Shown here: in pieces, positions 1 through 8,333 of the stretch
How positions within the stretch are numbered: position 1 is the first letter of the stretch
Layout of the letters: each line of letters opens with the position of its first letter
Assembly (NCBI GenBank): GCA_018436725.1
Contig: JAHDKT010000022.1
Coordinates: forward strand, 1 to 64,000
DNA from: Synergistaceae bacterium
GTDB taxonomy: Bacteria; Synergistota; Synergistia; Synergistales; Aminobacteriaceae
DNA length: 64,000 nt
Direction of reading: 5' to 3'
Notes under the pieces: model-generated
The model's database searches: none
The model's input: only the letters and a program-made list of their open reading frames with translations
What the model was told of the DNA's origin: nothing
Translations under genes and position numbers: made by a program

Positions 1-122
1 CGTTACTCACCCGTCCGCTACTAACGATGTCTTCAGCAAGCTTCCAACATCGCCCGTTCAACTTGCATGTGTTAAGCACGCCGCCAGCGTTCGTCCTGAG
101 CCAGGATCAAACTCTCGTTTAA
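1..122 (-). rRNA. 16S ribosomal RNA, 5' end (partial)
   Basis: Read on the minus strand, this stretch contains the universal bacterial 16S start: the 8F primer site is the complement of 96-115, followed by the conserved segment leading to the GGACGGGTGAGTAACG helix at the window edge. The mature 5' end is placed near 122 by counting seven bases upstream of 8F, as in Escherichia coli. The gene runs off the left edge, so only about the first 120 bases are present. Confidence 0.97.
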
Positions 123-312
123 TTGCTCGGAACGCCTCTTTACCTCTTCTTCTCGCTCTTATAAATCTGTCAAGGTTCGTCTCGGGAACTTTCCGCTTCG
201 GCTTTCGCTTCAGCTTCGGCTTTCGCTTCAGCTTCGACTTTCGCCTTCGTTCCCGCTCCTCCGCCGCCTCGAAGAGGCCGGAAGAGCGCGCCGTTTCAAA
301 GACGCGAGGGGT
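123..312 (-). other. rrn transcribed leader (gene-free)
   Basis: This is the stretch between the inferred rrn promoter and the mature 16S 5' end. It has no open frame that looks coding. It contains an 18-bp tandem repeat (195-248) and a pyrimidine-rich segment. I did not find a clear boxA-type antitermination sequence, and the RNase III processing stem cannot be judged without the 3' side of 16S. Confidence 0.6.
195..248. repeat. 18-bp tandem repeat in the rrn leader
   Basis: The unit gcttcggctttcgcttca is present twice exactly (195-212 and 213-230), followed by a third copy with a few changes (231-248). It lies inside the transcribed leader of the rRNA operon, between promoter and 16S. Function is unknown; slippage during replication is the simplest origin. 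Confidence 0.85.
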
Positions 313-340
313 ATGATACCACGTTTCCGGGGGTTGTCAA
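313..340 (-). promoter_or_regulatory. rrn operon promoter (sigma-70 type)
   Basis: On the minus strand a perfect TTGACA (-35, complement of 335-340) is followed after exactly 16 bases by TATCAT (-10, complement of 313-318). It points into the 16S gene and sits about 190 bases upstream of its mature end. The quality of both boxes fits a ribosomal RNA promoter. Confidence 0.85.
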
Positions 341-402
341 CTCCGTTTCCGCGCGATTTCCGCGTCTGAATCGACAGTCTTCTTCGCGCCCGGGTAAGCC
401 CT

Positions 403-1842
403 CTAGTACGCCTTCGCGAAGATCGTCCTCCGCGCTCCGCTCCTCCCGGTCTTCATACATACCCCCCTCTCCTCGCTTCCAAGCGGCATGCACCGCGCAG
501 TCGCTCCGGTTTCTTCCTTGATTTTCTTCTCGTCCTCCGATGTTCCGGCGAAGAAGGTTTCGACAAAACCTCCCTGGTTCTCTATCGCTGCCTTGAACTC
601 CTCGTAATCGGAGACGAAACACGTATTTTCCTTACGGAAGGCAAGCGCTTTTTCGTAGAGCGAGGTGTGGATCTCTTCAAGAAGAAGCGGTATCCGCTCT
701 GCAAGGGCGTCGATAGGGATATCCGTCTTCGCGCCCGTATCTCTTCTGACGACGCGCGCCGTGCCGGATGCGATATCTTTTTCACCAAGCTCGATGCGGA
801 GAGGAACCCCTTTCTGAAGGTGATAGAAGAATCTGTCTCCCGGGCGAAGGTGGAACTGCTTGTCCACAACGGTGAAACGGCCGCCGAGCCGCGCGTCGAG
901 CCGGGCGGAGATCTCCGCCGCCTTTGGGAGAAGGGTCGACGCTATCTTCTCCTCGTCGGTGCTTATGGGAAGGATTGCGACCTTTACAGGAGCTACTCGC
1001 GGGGGCAGAACGAGGCCGTCGTCGTCGGAGTGCGTCATGATGAGGGCTCCGATAAGGCGAGTGGAAACACCCCAGCTCGTCGTCCAGGCGTACTCCAGAT
1101 TGCCGTCCTGGTTCTGGAACTGGATTTCGAAGGCCTTGGCGAAATTTTGTCCGAGGAAGTGGCTTGTCCCCGCCTGAAGCGCCTTTTTATCGCTCATCAT
1201 CGTTTCGCAGGTGTAGGTGTTGTCCGCGCCCGGGAATCGCTCGCCCTCCGTCTTCTCTCCGGGAATCACCGGCAACGCGAGGATGTCGGTCATGATCCTG
1301 CGATAGACTTCGAGCATTTTCAGCGTCTCTTCCATCGCCTCATCCCTGGTGCTGTGGGCGGTATGCCCCTCCTGCCAGAGAAACTCCGACGTCCGGAGGA
1401 AGAGGCGGGGGCGCTTCTCCCAGCGCATGACGTTCGCCCACTGGTTGATGAGAATTGGAAGATCCCGCCATGACTGAATCCATTTGCTGTACATATGCCC
1501 GATCACCGTTTCCGAAGTCGGGCGTACCACCAGAGGCTCCTCGAGTTCCTCGCCTCCCGCATGCGTGACCACGGCGCATTCCGGGGCGAACCCCTCGACA
1601 TGCTCCGCCTCTTTTTCAAGGAAGGAGTTCGGGATCAACAGAGGAAAGTAGGCGTTGACGTGCCCGGTTTCTTTAAATGCGTCGTCGAAATGACGCTGGA
1701 TGGATTCCCAGAGGGAGTATCCGGTAGGCCGTATGACCATGCAACCTCTGACGGGAGCGTAGTCGGCCAGTTCGGCGACCTTGATGATATCGAGATACCA
1801 TTGGGAATAGTCTTCCGTTCTCGGTGTTATGTTGCGTGCCAT
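403..1842 (-). CDS. proS: Prolyl-tRNA synthetase, archaeal/eukaryote-like type
   Basis: Class II aminoacyl-tRNA synthetase that charges tRNA-Pro with proline in the cytoplasm. The 479-residue protein has the short architecture without the bacterial editing insertion. Motif 2 with RWEKRPRLFLRTSEFLWQEGH lies near residues 140-160, motif 3 with GVSTRLIG follows near 258, then an anticodon-binding domain. The C-terminus ends in FAKAY, the terminal tyrosine typical of this type. The ATG follows AGGAGG at good distance. It lies downstream of the patatin-like gene on the same strand, so the two may be co-transcribed. This ProRS type is found in only some bacterial phyla. Confidence 0.96.
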   Translation of the reverse strand: MARNITPRTEDYSQWYLDIIKVAELADYAPVRGCMVIRPTGYSLWESIQRHFDDAFKETGHVNAYFPLLIPNSFLEKEAEHVEGFAPECAVVTHAGGEELEEPLVVRPTSETVIGHMYSKWIQSWRDLPILINQWANVMRWEKRPRLFLRTSEFLWQEGHTAHSTRDEAMEETLKMLEVYRRIMTDILALPVIPGEKTEGERFPGADNTYTCETMMSDKKALQAGTSHFLGQNFAKAFEIQFQNQDGNLEYAWTTSWGVSTRLIGALIMTHSDDDGLVLPPRVAPVKVAILPISTDEEKIASTLLPKAAEISARLDARLGGRFTVVDKQFHLRPGDRFFYHLQKGVPLRIELGEKDIASGTARVVRRDTGAKTDIPIDALAERIPLLLEEIHTSLYEKALAFRKENTCFVSDYEEFKAAIENQGGFVETFFAGTSEDEKKIKEETGATARCMPLGSEERGVCMKTGRSGARRTIFAKAY

Positions 1843-1923
1843 TTCTCTTCCTCCTGTTTTCCGTACCCCGTCGCGGGGAGTATCAAGTGGTGTGCTTTTC
1901 GTCCGAAAATCCGTCCCTGAACA

Positions 1924-4011
1924 TCAAGGGAGCGGGTACTTCCCCCATATCGGGCTGCCGAGGAAGAATCCTATCTTGAAGTCCTTTTCGTCGTTGTAGA
2001 TGAACATGAGTTTTCCGTCGAAGAGAACTCCCGGGATGGAGAACGAAACACCGGCCTCCCAGACGTCGCGGAAACGACTCCACTCGTCGTCGAAGGCGAA
2101 TCCCATGCCGCCGAAGAACTCCGTGTTCAGGGCTCCCCACCAGCTCTTCGTCAGAATGCGGCGGAACGCGATGTTCCACCAGGCCATGCGCTCCGCTTCG
2201 ATAGGATTTCCCGAGTAGCTGTACAGCTCTTCGGAGGCTCCCAGATAGACGGCCCGTCCTTCCCGATTCATGTCGCCTTCGGCGAACCCCGCCCGGAAAT
2301 AGAACCGCCAGTCGTTGGCCACACGGGAAGCCCTGAAGTAGGAGATGCGGTAGAGCGGCTCTTCGAAGTCCGGCCACCACGCCTGCATATAGAGGAGATC
2401 TCCGTCGGTCGGATCGATCGGGTCGTTCAGCGTGTCGGATGTCATGAAGAGAGTGGGGCCGGACGCATCGAACTCCTGCCCCAGAGTGTGGATGCGTTCG
2501 AAGGCGTATCCGAACCCTCCTCTGAAAGAGCCCCCGTCAAAATGCTTGACAGCGCCGAGCGCGTAGCGGTCCCAGGCGCGTTTTCCGGCGTTCGCGGTCT
2601 CAAGCTCCCAATTGTATGCGGAGAGACGGATCTCCCACGGCGTCTTGCCGGGCGAGTCGAAGTAGCTCGCGTCGGCACCCCATTGATCTCCGACCTTGAA
2701 ATTGAACTTCAGGGCGTCCGCCTCTCTGAAGAGATCGCGCCGTACCCCGCTGACGAAGAGCCAGCGATGCGGATGAAGGTTCGTGGTGTACCCTCCGAAG
2801 TTGATCTCGAGCGCCGGTTTTCTCTGCACGACGAAGACGACTTTGACATCGGGGCCTGCCTCCTCGAAACGGTAGTCGACGGAGAGGATGTCGTCTCTCT
2901 CTCCTATCTCGCGGCTCGCCTTCAATACTTCGAGTGCGCTCAGCGGTTTGCCTATCCACGCGCCGTACTTCTTCACGATTGAGGAAGCAAGCTCGATGGT
3001 CGCCCCTTCGACCATGACCGCGGCAACCCTGGCATCCAGACAAAGCGTTTCCCGCTGCGCCACGGGCGGCGCGGAATCTGCAAGCTTTTTGATTTGAGGG
3101 AGCATCGCGAGCGTCGCCTGTTTGCCCCCTTCGATAACGACCTCGGCGTTCGAAAGATCGAAAATACTCACTCCCTCCACGGGAGGCGAAATGAGCAGGT
3201 CAGCCTTCGGAATCTCGTGTTCTACGTTTTTGTGCGTAAATATGGTGATCGACTGGTCGATCACATCTACAAGCGACCGGATCTGTTTCTTGGTCTTCAG
3301 TTTTCCCGAAACATCCACCGCAATAACAGGATAGCCGGGAAATATCTCTTTCGCCGTCTCGACGGGAAGATTCGAGACGAGTCCTCCGTCGACAAGCAGT
3401 CTGTCGCCTACGGGCCACGGGTCGAAGAGCGCGGGGATGGCCATTGACGCTCTCATCGCCGATGCGAGGCTTCCCGAGCGGAGTACTACCTTCTCGCCTG
3501 TCTCAAGATCGGTGGCGACGGCGGCGAACGGTACCGGCAGCTCGTCGAAGCGAACAACCTGAATACGCGAGGCAAGCTGTGCGAAGCGTTCAAGCAGCTT
3601 GACGCCGGACATGCCTCCCAGAGGCCCCACGACGTCGCCCGATTTGTTCAGCATTACCCAGGGTACCTTGTTTCTTGGGGAAACACTGTCGGAAGGCAAC
3701 GGGACGAAGATGGGATTGCTCTTCTCGGAGAGAAGATTCGTAAGATCGAGTTCGTCGACGACATGCCGAAGTTCGTCGGGAGTATACCCACTGGCGGCAA
3801 GCCCACCGATGATGGAGCCCATGCTCGTTCCGACGATGCCGGCGATCGGAATGCCCTGCTCTCGGAGCGCCTCGAGAACGCCTATGTGCGCAAGCCCCCT
3901 GGTGCCTCCGCCGGAGAGGGCCAGTACCACGCCTCCGCGCTGCGCGAACGCAGTGCCGCAATACACCATATGCAGCAAAAACAGCGCCGTAAGCATCCGT
4001 TTTCCAAACAT
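1924..4011 (-). CDS. Patatin-like phospholipase with POTRA and outer-membrane barrel
   Basis: Predicted secreted lipolytic enzyme anchored in the outer membrane, similar in layout to PlpD-type (type Vd) autotransporters. With the start at 4011 (ATG after GGAGGGG) the protein has 695 residues. There is a signal peptide ending near AFA-QR at 23, the oxyanion motif GGGTRG near 34-39, nucleophile Ser63 in GTSMG, and the DGG catalytic aspartate at 208. Residues about 330-400 look like a POTRA domain, and the rest is a 16-strand-like surface-antigen barrel. A start 16 codons further upstream is open but lacks a ribosome site and would bury the signal peptide. The substrate is unknown. Confidence 0.9.
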   Translation of the reverse strand: MFGKRMLTALFLLHMVYCGTAFAQRGGVVLALSGGGTRGLAHIGVLEALREQGIPIAGIVGTSMGSIIGGLAASGYTPDELRHVVDELDLTNLLSEKSNPIFVPLPSDSVSPRNKVPWVMLNKSGDVVGPLGGMSGVKLLERFAQLASRIQVVRFDELPVPFAAVATDLETGEKVVLRSGSLASAMRASMAIPALFDPWPVGDRLLVDGGLVSNLPVETAKEIFPGYPVIAVDVSGKLKTKKQIRSLVDVIDQSITIFTHKNVEHEIPKADLLISPPVEGVSIFDLSNAEVVIEGGKQATLAMLPQIKKLADSAPPVAQRETLCLDARVAAVMVEGATIELASSIVKKYGAWIGKPLSALEVLKASREIGERDDILSVDYRFEEAGPDVKVVFVVQRKPALEINFGGYTTNLHPHRWLFVSGVRRDLFREADALKFNFKVGDQWGADASYFDSPGKTPWEIRLSAYNWELETANAGKRAWDRYALGAVKHFDGGSFRGGFGYAFERIHTLGQEFDASGPTLFMTSDTLNDPIDPTDGDLLYMQAWWPDFEEPLYRISYFRASRVANDWRFYFRAGFAEGDMNREGRAVYLGASEELYSYSGNPIEAERMAWWNIAFRRILTKSWWGALNTEFFGGMGFAFDDEWSRFRDVWEAGVSFSIPGVLFDGKLMFIYNDEKDFKIGFFLGSPIWGKYPLP

Positions 4012-4289
4012 CGCAATCCCCTCCCGATTCAACAACAAAACGAGCACCCGTAAATCCAATATATCCTAACAGAATTTCTGCCCGCTGACCACACTTCGAG
4101 GATTCTTCCGACAAAAAGCGCGAAAGACGGCTCCGGCGGACTGGAATTAAAGACAAGAATAGGATATCCTTTTACTATGACGAGGCTATAACAAGGCGCC
4201 CGCAAGGAGGTGGTTCTTTCGAATACGACCTGTTTCCGTTGTTTTCTTCCCGAAGCTGCACCATACATCTCTTGAAGGAGGCGGTACTG

Positions 4290-5489
4290 TTGTCGGAAAA
4301 GAAAATTCCTCTCATTTGGCAGATAGGTATCGGATTCGTTCTTGGAATCGCCGCGGGCGCCATGCTCGGCGAAAAGATCCAATGGGTCGAACCGGTAGGT
4401 CGGATCTTCATCGTCCTGCTGCAGATGCTCATCGTCCCTCTTGTTTTCTCCAGTCTTGTCGTCGGAGCCGCCTCGATCGGCGACCCGAGAGATCTCGGAA
4501 GAATCGGCATTAAAACCGTCGTACTCTACCTGCTCACAACAGCGATCGCCATCACCATCGGTCTTCTTCTAGGGAACGTCCTTCAGCCCGGAGTCGGCAT
4601 GGCGATCGGCGGGGGCGCCGCCGAGTTCAAAGCTCCCGCAGCCCCGGACATCAAGAGCGTCATCCTCGGCCTCTTCCCTTCGAACGCGCTTCGAGCCGCC
4701 GTCGAGGGCAATATGCTCCAAATCATCGTCTTCGCTCTCTTCCTCGGCGTCGCGGCGGTCTTCGCCGGAGAAAAGGGGAAACCTTTGGTGAACTTCTTCG
4801 ACTCTCTAGCGGAGACGATGTACAAGCTCACCGGCATGGTCATGAAAATCGCTCCCTACGGCGTCTTCGCGCTTATCGCGGTCACCGTCTCCAAGTACGG
4901 CGTATCGGTCCTCGCGCCGTTCGCCAAGGTCATTCTGGCGGTCTATGCGGGGTGCATCATTCACGTCCTCCTCGTCTACTCCGGTTTGATCTCGATCTTC
5001 GTCAGGAAATCTCCGTTCTGGTTCCTCAGAGGCATCCGCGAAGCGGCGCTGACCGCATTCGTCACCCGTTCGAGCGCCGCGACTCTGCCGATCACTATGA
5101 GAAACACTCAGGAGAACCTGGGAGTTTCCGAGAAAGTCTCCTCGTTCGTCCTGCCGCTCGGCGCGACGATCAACATGGACGGAACCGCCCTCTATCAGGG
5201 CGTCTGCGCTCTCTTCGTAGCCCAGGCGTACGGTCTTTCCCTGGGGATGGGAGCGCAGTTGAGCATCATTCTGACCGCCACCCTGGCCTCGATCGGAACG
5301 GCTGGAGTGCCCGGCGCCGGACTCATCATGCTGACGCTCGTCCTGACGGCGGTAGGACTGCCTGTCGAGGGCGTCGCCCTTGTGGCCGGAATCGACGCGG
5401 TACTCGATATGGCGAGGACATGCGTCAATATCGTCGGGGACTCTTGCGTTGCCACTGTGGTCGCGGCGACGGAAGGGGAAAAGCTCTAA
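4290..5489 (+). CDS. Dicarboxylate/amino acid:cation symporter (DAACS/SDF family)
   Basis: Inner-membrane secondary transporter for glutamate, aspartate or C4-dicarboxylates driven by Na+ or H+. The sequence has eight or so hydrophobic segments and the two re-entrant signatures of the family: the serine-rich FVTRSSAATLPIT and the NMDGTALYQG motif. I place the start at TTG 4290, because AAGGAGG lies eight bases before it; this gives 399 residues. An ATG at 4239 is in frame but would add a poorly hydrophobic tail. The gene is divergent from the patatin-like gene and convergent with cheX. The precise substrate cannot be read from sequence. Confidence 0.93.
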   Translation: MSEKKIPLIWQIGIGFVLGIAAGAMLGEKIQWVEPVGRIFIVLLQMLIVPLVFSSLVVGAASIGDPRDLGRIGIKTVVLYLLTTAIAITIGLLLGNVLQPGVGMAIGGGAAEFKAPAAPDIKSVILGLFPSNALRAAVEGNMLQIIVFALFLGVAAVFAGEKGKPLVNFFDSLAETMYKLTGMVMKIAPYGVFALIAVTVSKYGVSVLAPFAKVILAVYAGCIIHVLLVYSGLISIFVRKSPFWFLRGIREAALTAFVTRSSAATLPITMRNTQENLGVSEKVSSFVLPLGATINMDGTALYQGVCALFVAQAYGLSLGMGAQLSIILTATLASIGTAGVPGAGLIMLTLVLTAVGLPVEGVALVAGIDAVLDMARTCVNIVGDSCVATVVAATEGEKL

Positions 5490-5510
5490 GCGGATCCAAT
5501 ACTCTGCACA

Positions 5511-5566
5511 CCCTTCGTACACTAAGAGAGGACGGGAATTCCCGTCCTCTCTTAGTGTACGAAGGG
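5511..5566. terminator. 56-bp perfect palindrome between convergent genes
   Basis: The 28-bp arms are perfectly complementary with the centre at 5538/5539 and no loop beyond the pairing limit. It lies just after the stop of the symporter gene and before the 3' end of cheX on the other strand, so it can form the same hairpin in both transcripts. It lacks a clear T-run, so it may act as a stability hairpin or a bidirectional terminator. Confidence 0.7.
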
Positions 5567-5596
5567 GCGAGCGCGTGCCGCTCTCTTGCGAGAAAT

Positions 5597-6082
5597 CTAT
5601 ACGCTGAAGGAGAGCACCAGAAAGAGCGTCCCTCCCAATGAAAGCTTGAAAGGAAGCGTGAAACTGCGAACTCCGGGAGACTGATTCGGTATCGTCTTTA
5701 TTCCAGCGCCGGAGATCAGTTGCGGAGGCGTCACCTCGGTTCCTTCCAGAGCCGCCTGTATAAGCGCACGACCGCTTACCATGTTGGCGAGTTCGCCGAT
5801 GACGCTCATAGAAACAGGATCATCGAGATTGGGCGTGATCATGCCGCCGGACATCGCCGAAACGGTCGCACGAAAACCTCCTTCGTCGAGCATGATGACC
5901 GCGGTCCCCTGAACGCCTCCTCCGACGACACCGACGAGCGCGGCAAGGCAACTGCCCTGGACGTTCACACCCTGGGCGATCTCGGCCTTCGCAAGCGTCA
6001 GCTCCACGCCCATCTCCTTGCTGACCGTCATCAGAGAAGAACCGAATGTGTTTACAAGCGTCGCCAGCTTCTCCGTTCCCAT
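5597..6082 (-). CDS. CheX-like chemotaxis phosphatase
   Basis: Predicted cytoplasmic phosphatase of the CheC/CheX/FliY fold, which removes phosphate from CheY-P. The 161 residues match the length of CheX. The family's catalytic ExxN appears as E97 and N100 in the segment SVIGELANMVSGRA. The usual second CheC motif is not needed in CheX, which is active as a dimer. No other chemotaxis gene is nearby, so the partner must lie elsewhere. The protein might also act on another response regulator. It is followed closely by a RuvC-like gene on the same strand. Confidence 0.85.
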   Translation of the reverse strand: MGTEKLATLVNTFGSSLMTVSKEMGVELTLAKAEIAQGVNVQGSCLAALVGVVGGGVQGTAVIMLDEGGFRATVSAMSGGMITPNLDDPVSMSVIGELANMVSGRALIQAALEGTEVTPPQLISGAGIKTIPNQSPGVRSFTLPFKLSLGGTLFLVLSFSV

Positions 6083-6102
6083 TGTCTTTCACCTTTCCCT
6101 TT

Positions 6103-6555
6103 CTACTTCTTCGACTGTGTTTCGCGGTAGCGAAGAACGATGGCCCATGCGGCCAAATCGTCTATATCTCTCGGAGGGACGCGGAGCTTCGTCGAAACCA
6201 GTCTCCATAATCCGCGCGGAGGGTGAAGCCTCCAATAGAGCATCCTCGCCGAGAGCGTCGTCTCTCTCTCAGGTACTAACTTTACTCCAAAAGAGGCGGA
6301 TTGCGCAAGAGAGAGAAGGAATTCTTTTCCCGTACCATCTCCCATGAGAAGCTCCGATAACGAAAGATCGGGCGCTTCGTTCAGAGCGTTCTCCAGAACA
6401 AAACGTTCCAGCGACGGAAAAGAGGTTTGAGCAAGCGCATCAAAAAAGCACGGAGCATCTTCGGTCCGGAAAATCCCCGACACGCACAGATTTCCCTCGT
6501 CGTCGACGAGAGCCCACCCCGACTTGTCCCGCCCCGGATCGATCCCGAGAAACAT
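6103..6555 (-). CDS. Small RuvC-like (RNase H fold) nuclease-like protein
   Basis: A 150-residue protein with the opening GIDPGRDKSGWA seen in RuvC/YqgF-like resolvase folds. Acidic residues fall in the catalytic pattern: D6 on the first strand, E55 in the FVLEN segment and an aspartate cluster D130/D132/D133 before the last helix. The start is ATG 6555, two bases after the stop of the LpxL-like gene and behind a GGGGAG ribosome site, so it is translationally coupled to it. True RuvC is usually about 160-170 residues with a different basic arm, and I do not recognise an exact family. Nuclease activity is an inference. Confidence 0.65.
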   Translation of the reverse strand: MFLGIDPGRDKSGWALVDDEGNLCVSGIFRTEDAPCFFDALAQTSFPSLERFVLENALNEAPDLSLSELLMGDGTGKEFLLSLAQSASFGVKLVPERETTLSARMLYWRLHPPRGLWRLVSTKLRVPPRDIDDLAAWAIVLRYRETQSKK

Positions 6556-6557
6556 GG

Positions 6558-7421
6558 TTACTCCCCCGTAGTCGAGGCCCAGCGCGGATAGAGCCACATC
6601 CACTGATCCGGAAACCTGCGGATATACTCGCTGATCAGGTCGTTGCAGCGGGTCATCGCCTCCTCCATCGATTCGTCCGGCTCCGGCCCGCCGTTCTTCC
6701 ACGGAGAGGGCAGGATGTGGAGGTCGTGTTCCGCCGAAGTACCGCGCCGGATCATGAATGAGGGAAGGATCACACAACCGAGCTTTTCAGCGATCTTCGC
6801 CGGTCCGTACGGAGTGCTCGCCGGTATCCCCAGAAACGGGACGACAACGCCTTTGTCGCGGACATCCTGGTCGATCAGAATAGCGAGCGCCTCCCCGCTT
6901 TTCAGACAACGGATGGCCGCTTTGAGGTCGAAGCCTTTGCTGACCGTCCTCACGCCGCACAGAGCGCGGTTGTTTATGATAAGGTCGGTCACCCGGTCGT
7001 CGCGCTGGTCCGCACCGATGGCGTTCATCGGGTAGCCCGCTTCCGCAAGCACGGCGGCGCCGAACTCCCAGTTGCCTATATGTCCGGAGAGGAAAACAAC
7101 CCCGCATCCGCGCCGCATTGCCTCACGAAGATATTCCTCACCGTGAACATGCACGAGTGAACGCATACTTCTGCCGCTTCCGGGAACCGCTGCGAATTCG
7201 GCAACGGAGCGTCCCAGGTTCATGTACGAACGGCGCACTATCCCCCTTGCAAGAGTCGGCCCGATCTGGAGCGCGCGCACGCACCTCCGCTCCGCCTCGT
7301 CCACCTTCTTCTTGCTGAGCGCCCACAGGATCCATCCGAGCGACGCCCCCAAGCGCACCGACCATGACAACGGAAGACGCTTCAAGAGGCGCAGAACACC
7401 CGAGAGCGCAGTCCACTTCAT
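6558..7421 (-). CDS. Lipid A biosynthesis acyltransferase (LpxL/HtrB family)
   Basis: Inner-membrane acyltransferase that adds a secondary acyl chain to lipid A. The chosen ATG at 7421 gives 287 residues, close to the family norm of 290-310, with a hydrophobic N-terminal segment. The catalytic HX4E motif is H114 to E119 in the GHIGNWE segment. GAAGGA precedes the start by ten bases. A longer frame opens at 7592 but would overlap the divergent stress-protein gene. It is followed by the RuvC-like gene with two bases between. Which position on lipid A is acylated cannot be told. Confidence 0.88.
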   Translation of the reverse strand: MKWTALSGVLRLLKRLPLSWSVRLGASLGWILWALSKKKVDEAERRCVRALQIGPTLARGIVRRSYMNLGRSVAEFAAVPGSGRSMRSLVHVHGEEYLREAMRRGCGVVFLSGHIGNWEFGAAVLAEAGYPMNAIGADQRDDRVTDLIINNRALCGVRTVSKGFDLKAAIRCLKSGEALAILIDQDVRDKGVVVPFLGIPASTPYGPAKIAEKLGCVILPSFMIRRGTSAEHDLHILPSPWKNGGPEPDESMEEAMTRCNDLISEYIRRFPDQWMWLYPRWASTTGE

Positions 7422-7434
7422 TTCAGAAAAATCC

Positions 7435-7464
7435 TTCACCTTCGCACCCCATTTGCGATATACT
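7435..7464 (+). promoter_or_regulatory. Candidate promoter for the universal stress protein gene
   Basis: TTCACC (7435-7440) and TATACT (7459-7464) are separated by 18 bases on the plus strand, about 37 bases before the ATG at 7501. The -10 box is good (five of six) but the -35 box and spacing are weak. Confidence 0.4.
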
Positions 7465-7500
7465 TGAAGCGATTTCACACTACCATGGGAGGGATGGAAC

Positions 7501-8304
7501 ATGCTCACTCGAATACTCTTTTTCGCCGACGTTTCCTCTTTTTCCGAGAGAGGCCTGGCATGGGCGGCCCGTAAGATCGCGGGAGACCGCACCGATTTTC
7601 TGGTTCTCCATGTCGTCGACCAGTCCGCCGGACTCGACGCTCCCGAGCTGGTCCGCGAAGCCGAGGGGTATCTGGAGGAGATGTGCGCACGGACGCTCCC
7701 TCCCGAATCCTATTACAAAACGCTCGTCCTGTTGGGAGATATGCTCGAATCGCTTCCCGAGACGCTGCGGTCCGAAAAATGCACCTTCGCCGTGCTCCCT
7801 GTTCCTGAAGGACAGGACGGAATGCCCGTCGTCCGTGCGACACCCGTCCCCCAGATCATCCTCCGGGAAGAGGAGGGATTCTTCCCCGATGGAGACACCT
7901 TCGGAACGCTCGCCGTCGCCCTCGATCTTGAACCCGCCAGGACAAACCTGATGCTGGACAATCTCCGCGACTTTCTCTCCCAGACGGGCAAGAATCCGCG
8001 GATTACGCTGCTCCATTCCGTTGCGCCGCAATCGGCGGAAGATGCTCCCGAGGTGCTCAATGCGGCAATGCAGGCGCTTGAAGAAGTCCGTGACGAGATT
8101 ATCTCCTGGGGGTACGAGGCCGTCGCTGAAATCGTCAGCGGCGATGCCCCTACGGAGCTGTGCGCCAAGATAGGCGAACTTGCCCCTTCGCTTCTTGTCA
8201 TCGGACTCCCCGCGACGGGCGAGCTGGGGCAGCTCGTCTTCGGGAGCACAGCGGAGATTCTTTTCGCTTGCACTACCTGCCCGCTGCTCGTCTTCCCGCT
8301 TTAG
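7501..8304 (+). CDS. Two-domain universal stress protein (UspA family)
   Basis: Cytoplasmic nucleotide-binding-like stress protein of 267 residues, long enough for two Usp folds. The first domain opens with ILFFADVSSFSERGLAWA, and the C-terminal one ends with the family pattern LLVIGLPATGELGQLVFGSTAE followed by CPLLVFPL, where the G-x9-G-S-type loop would bind ATP. A GGGAGGG ribosome site precedes the ATG. The gene stands alone between two minus-strand units. The trigger and binding partner are unknown. Confidence 0.88.
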   Translation: MLTRILFFADVSSFSERGLAWAARKIAGDRTDFLVLHVVDQSAGLDAPELVREAEGYLEEMCARTLPPESYYKTLVLLGDMLESLPETLRSEKCTFAVLPVPEGQDGMPVVRATPVPQIILREEEGFFPDGDTFGTLAVALDLEPARTNLMLDNLRDFLSQTGKNPRITLLHSVAPQSAEDAPEVLNAAMQALEEVRDEIISWGYEAVAEIVSGDAPTELCAKIGELAPSLLVIGLPATGELGQLVFGSTAEILFACTTCPLLVFPL

Positions 8305-8333
8305 GAGCACGGACAGCATAACTTTCGCGGATT

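Noticed and set aside
169..174. A second TTGACA in the rrn leader, minus strand
   Set aside because: No acceptable -10 box lies 15-19 bases downstream, so it is probably not a promoter.
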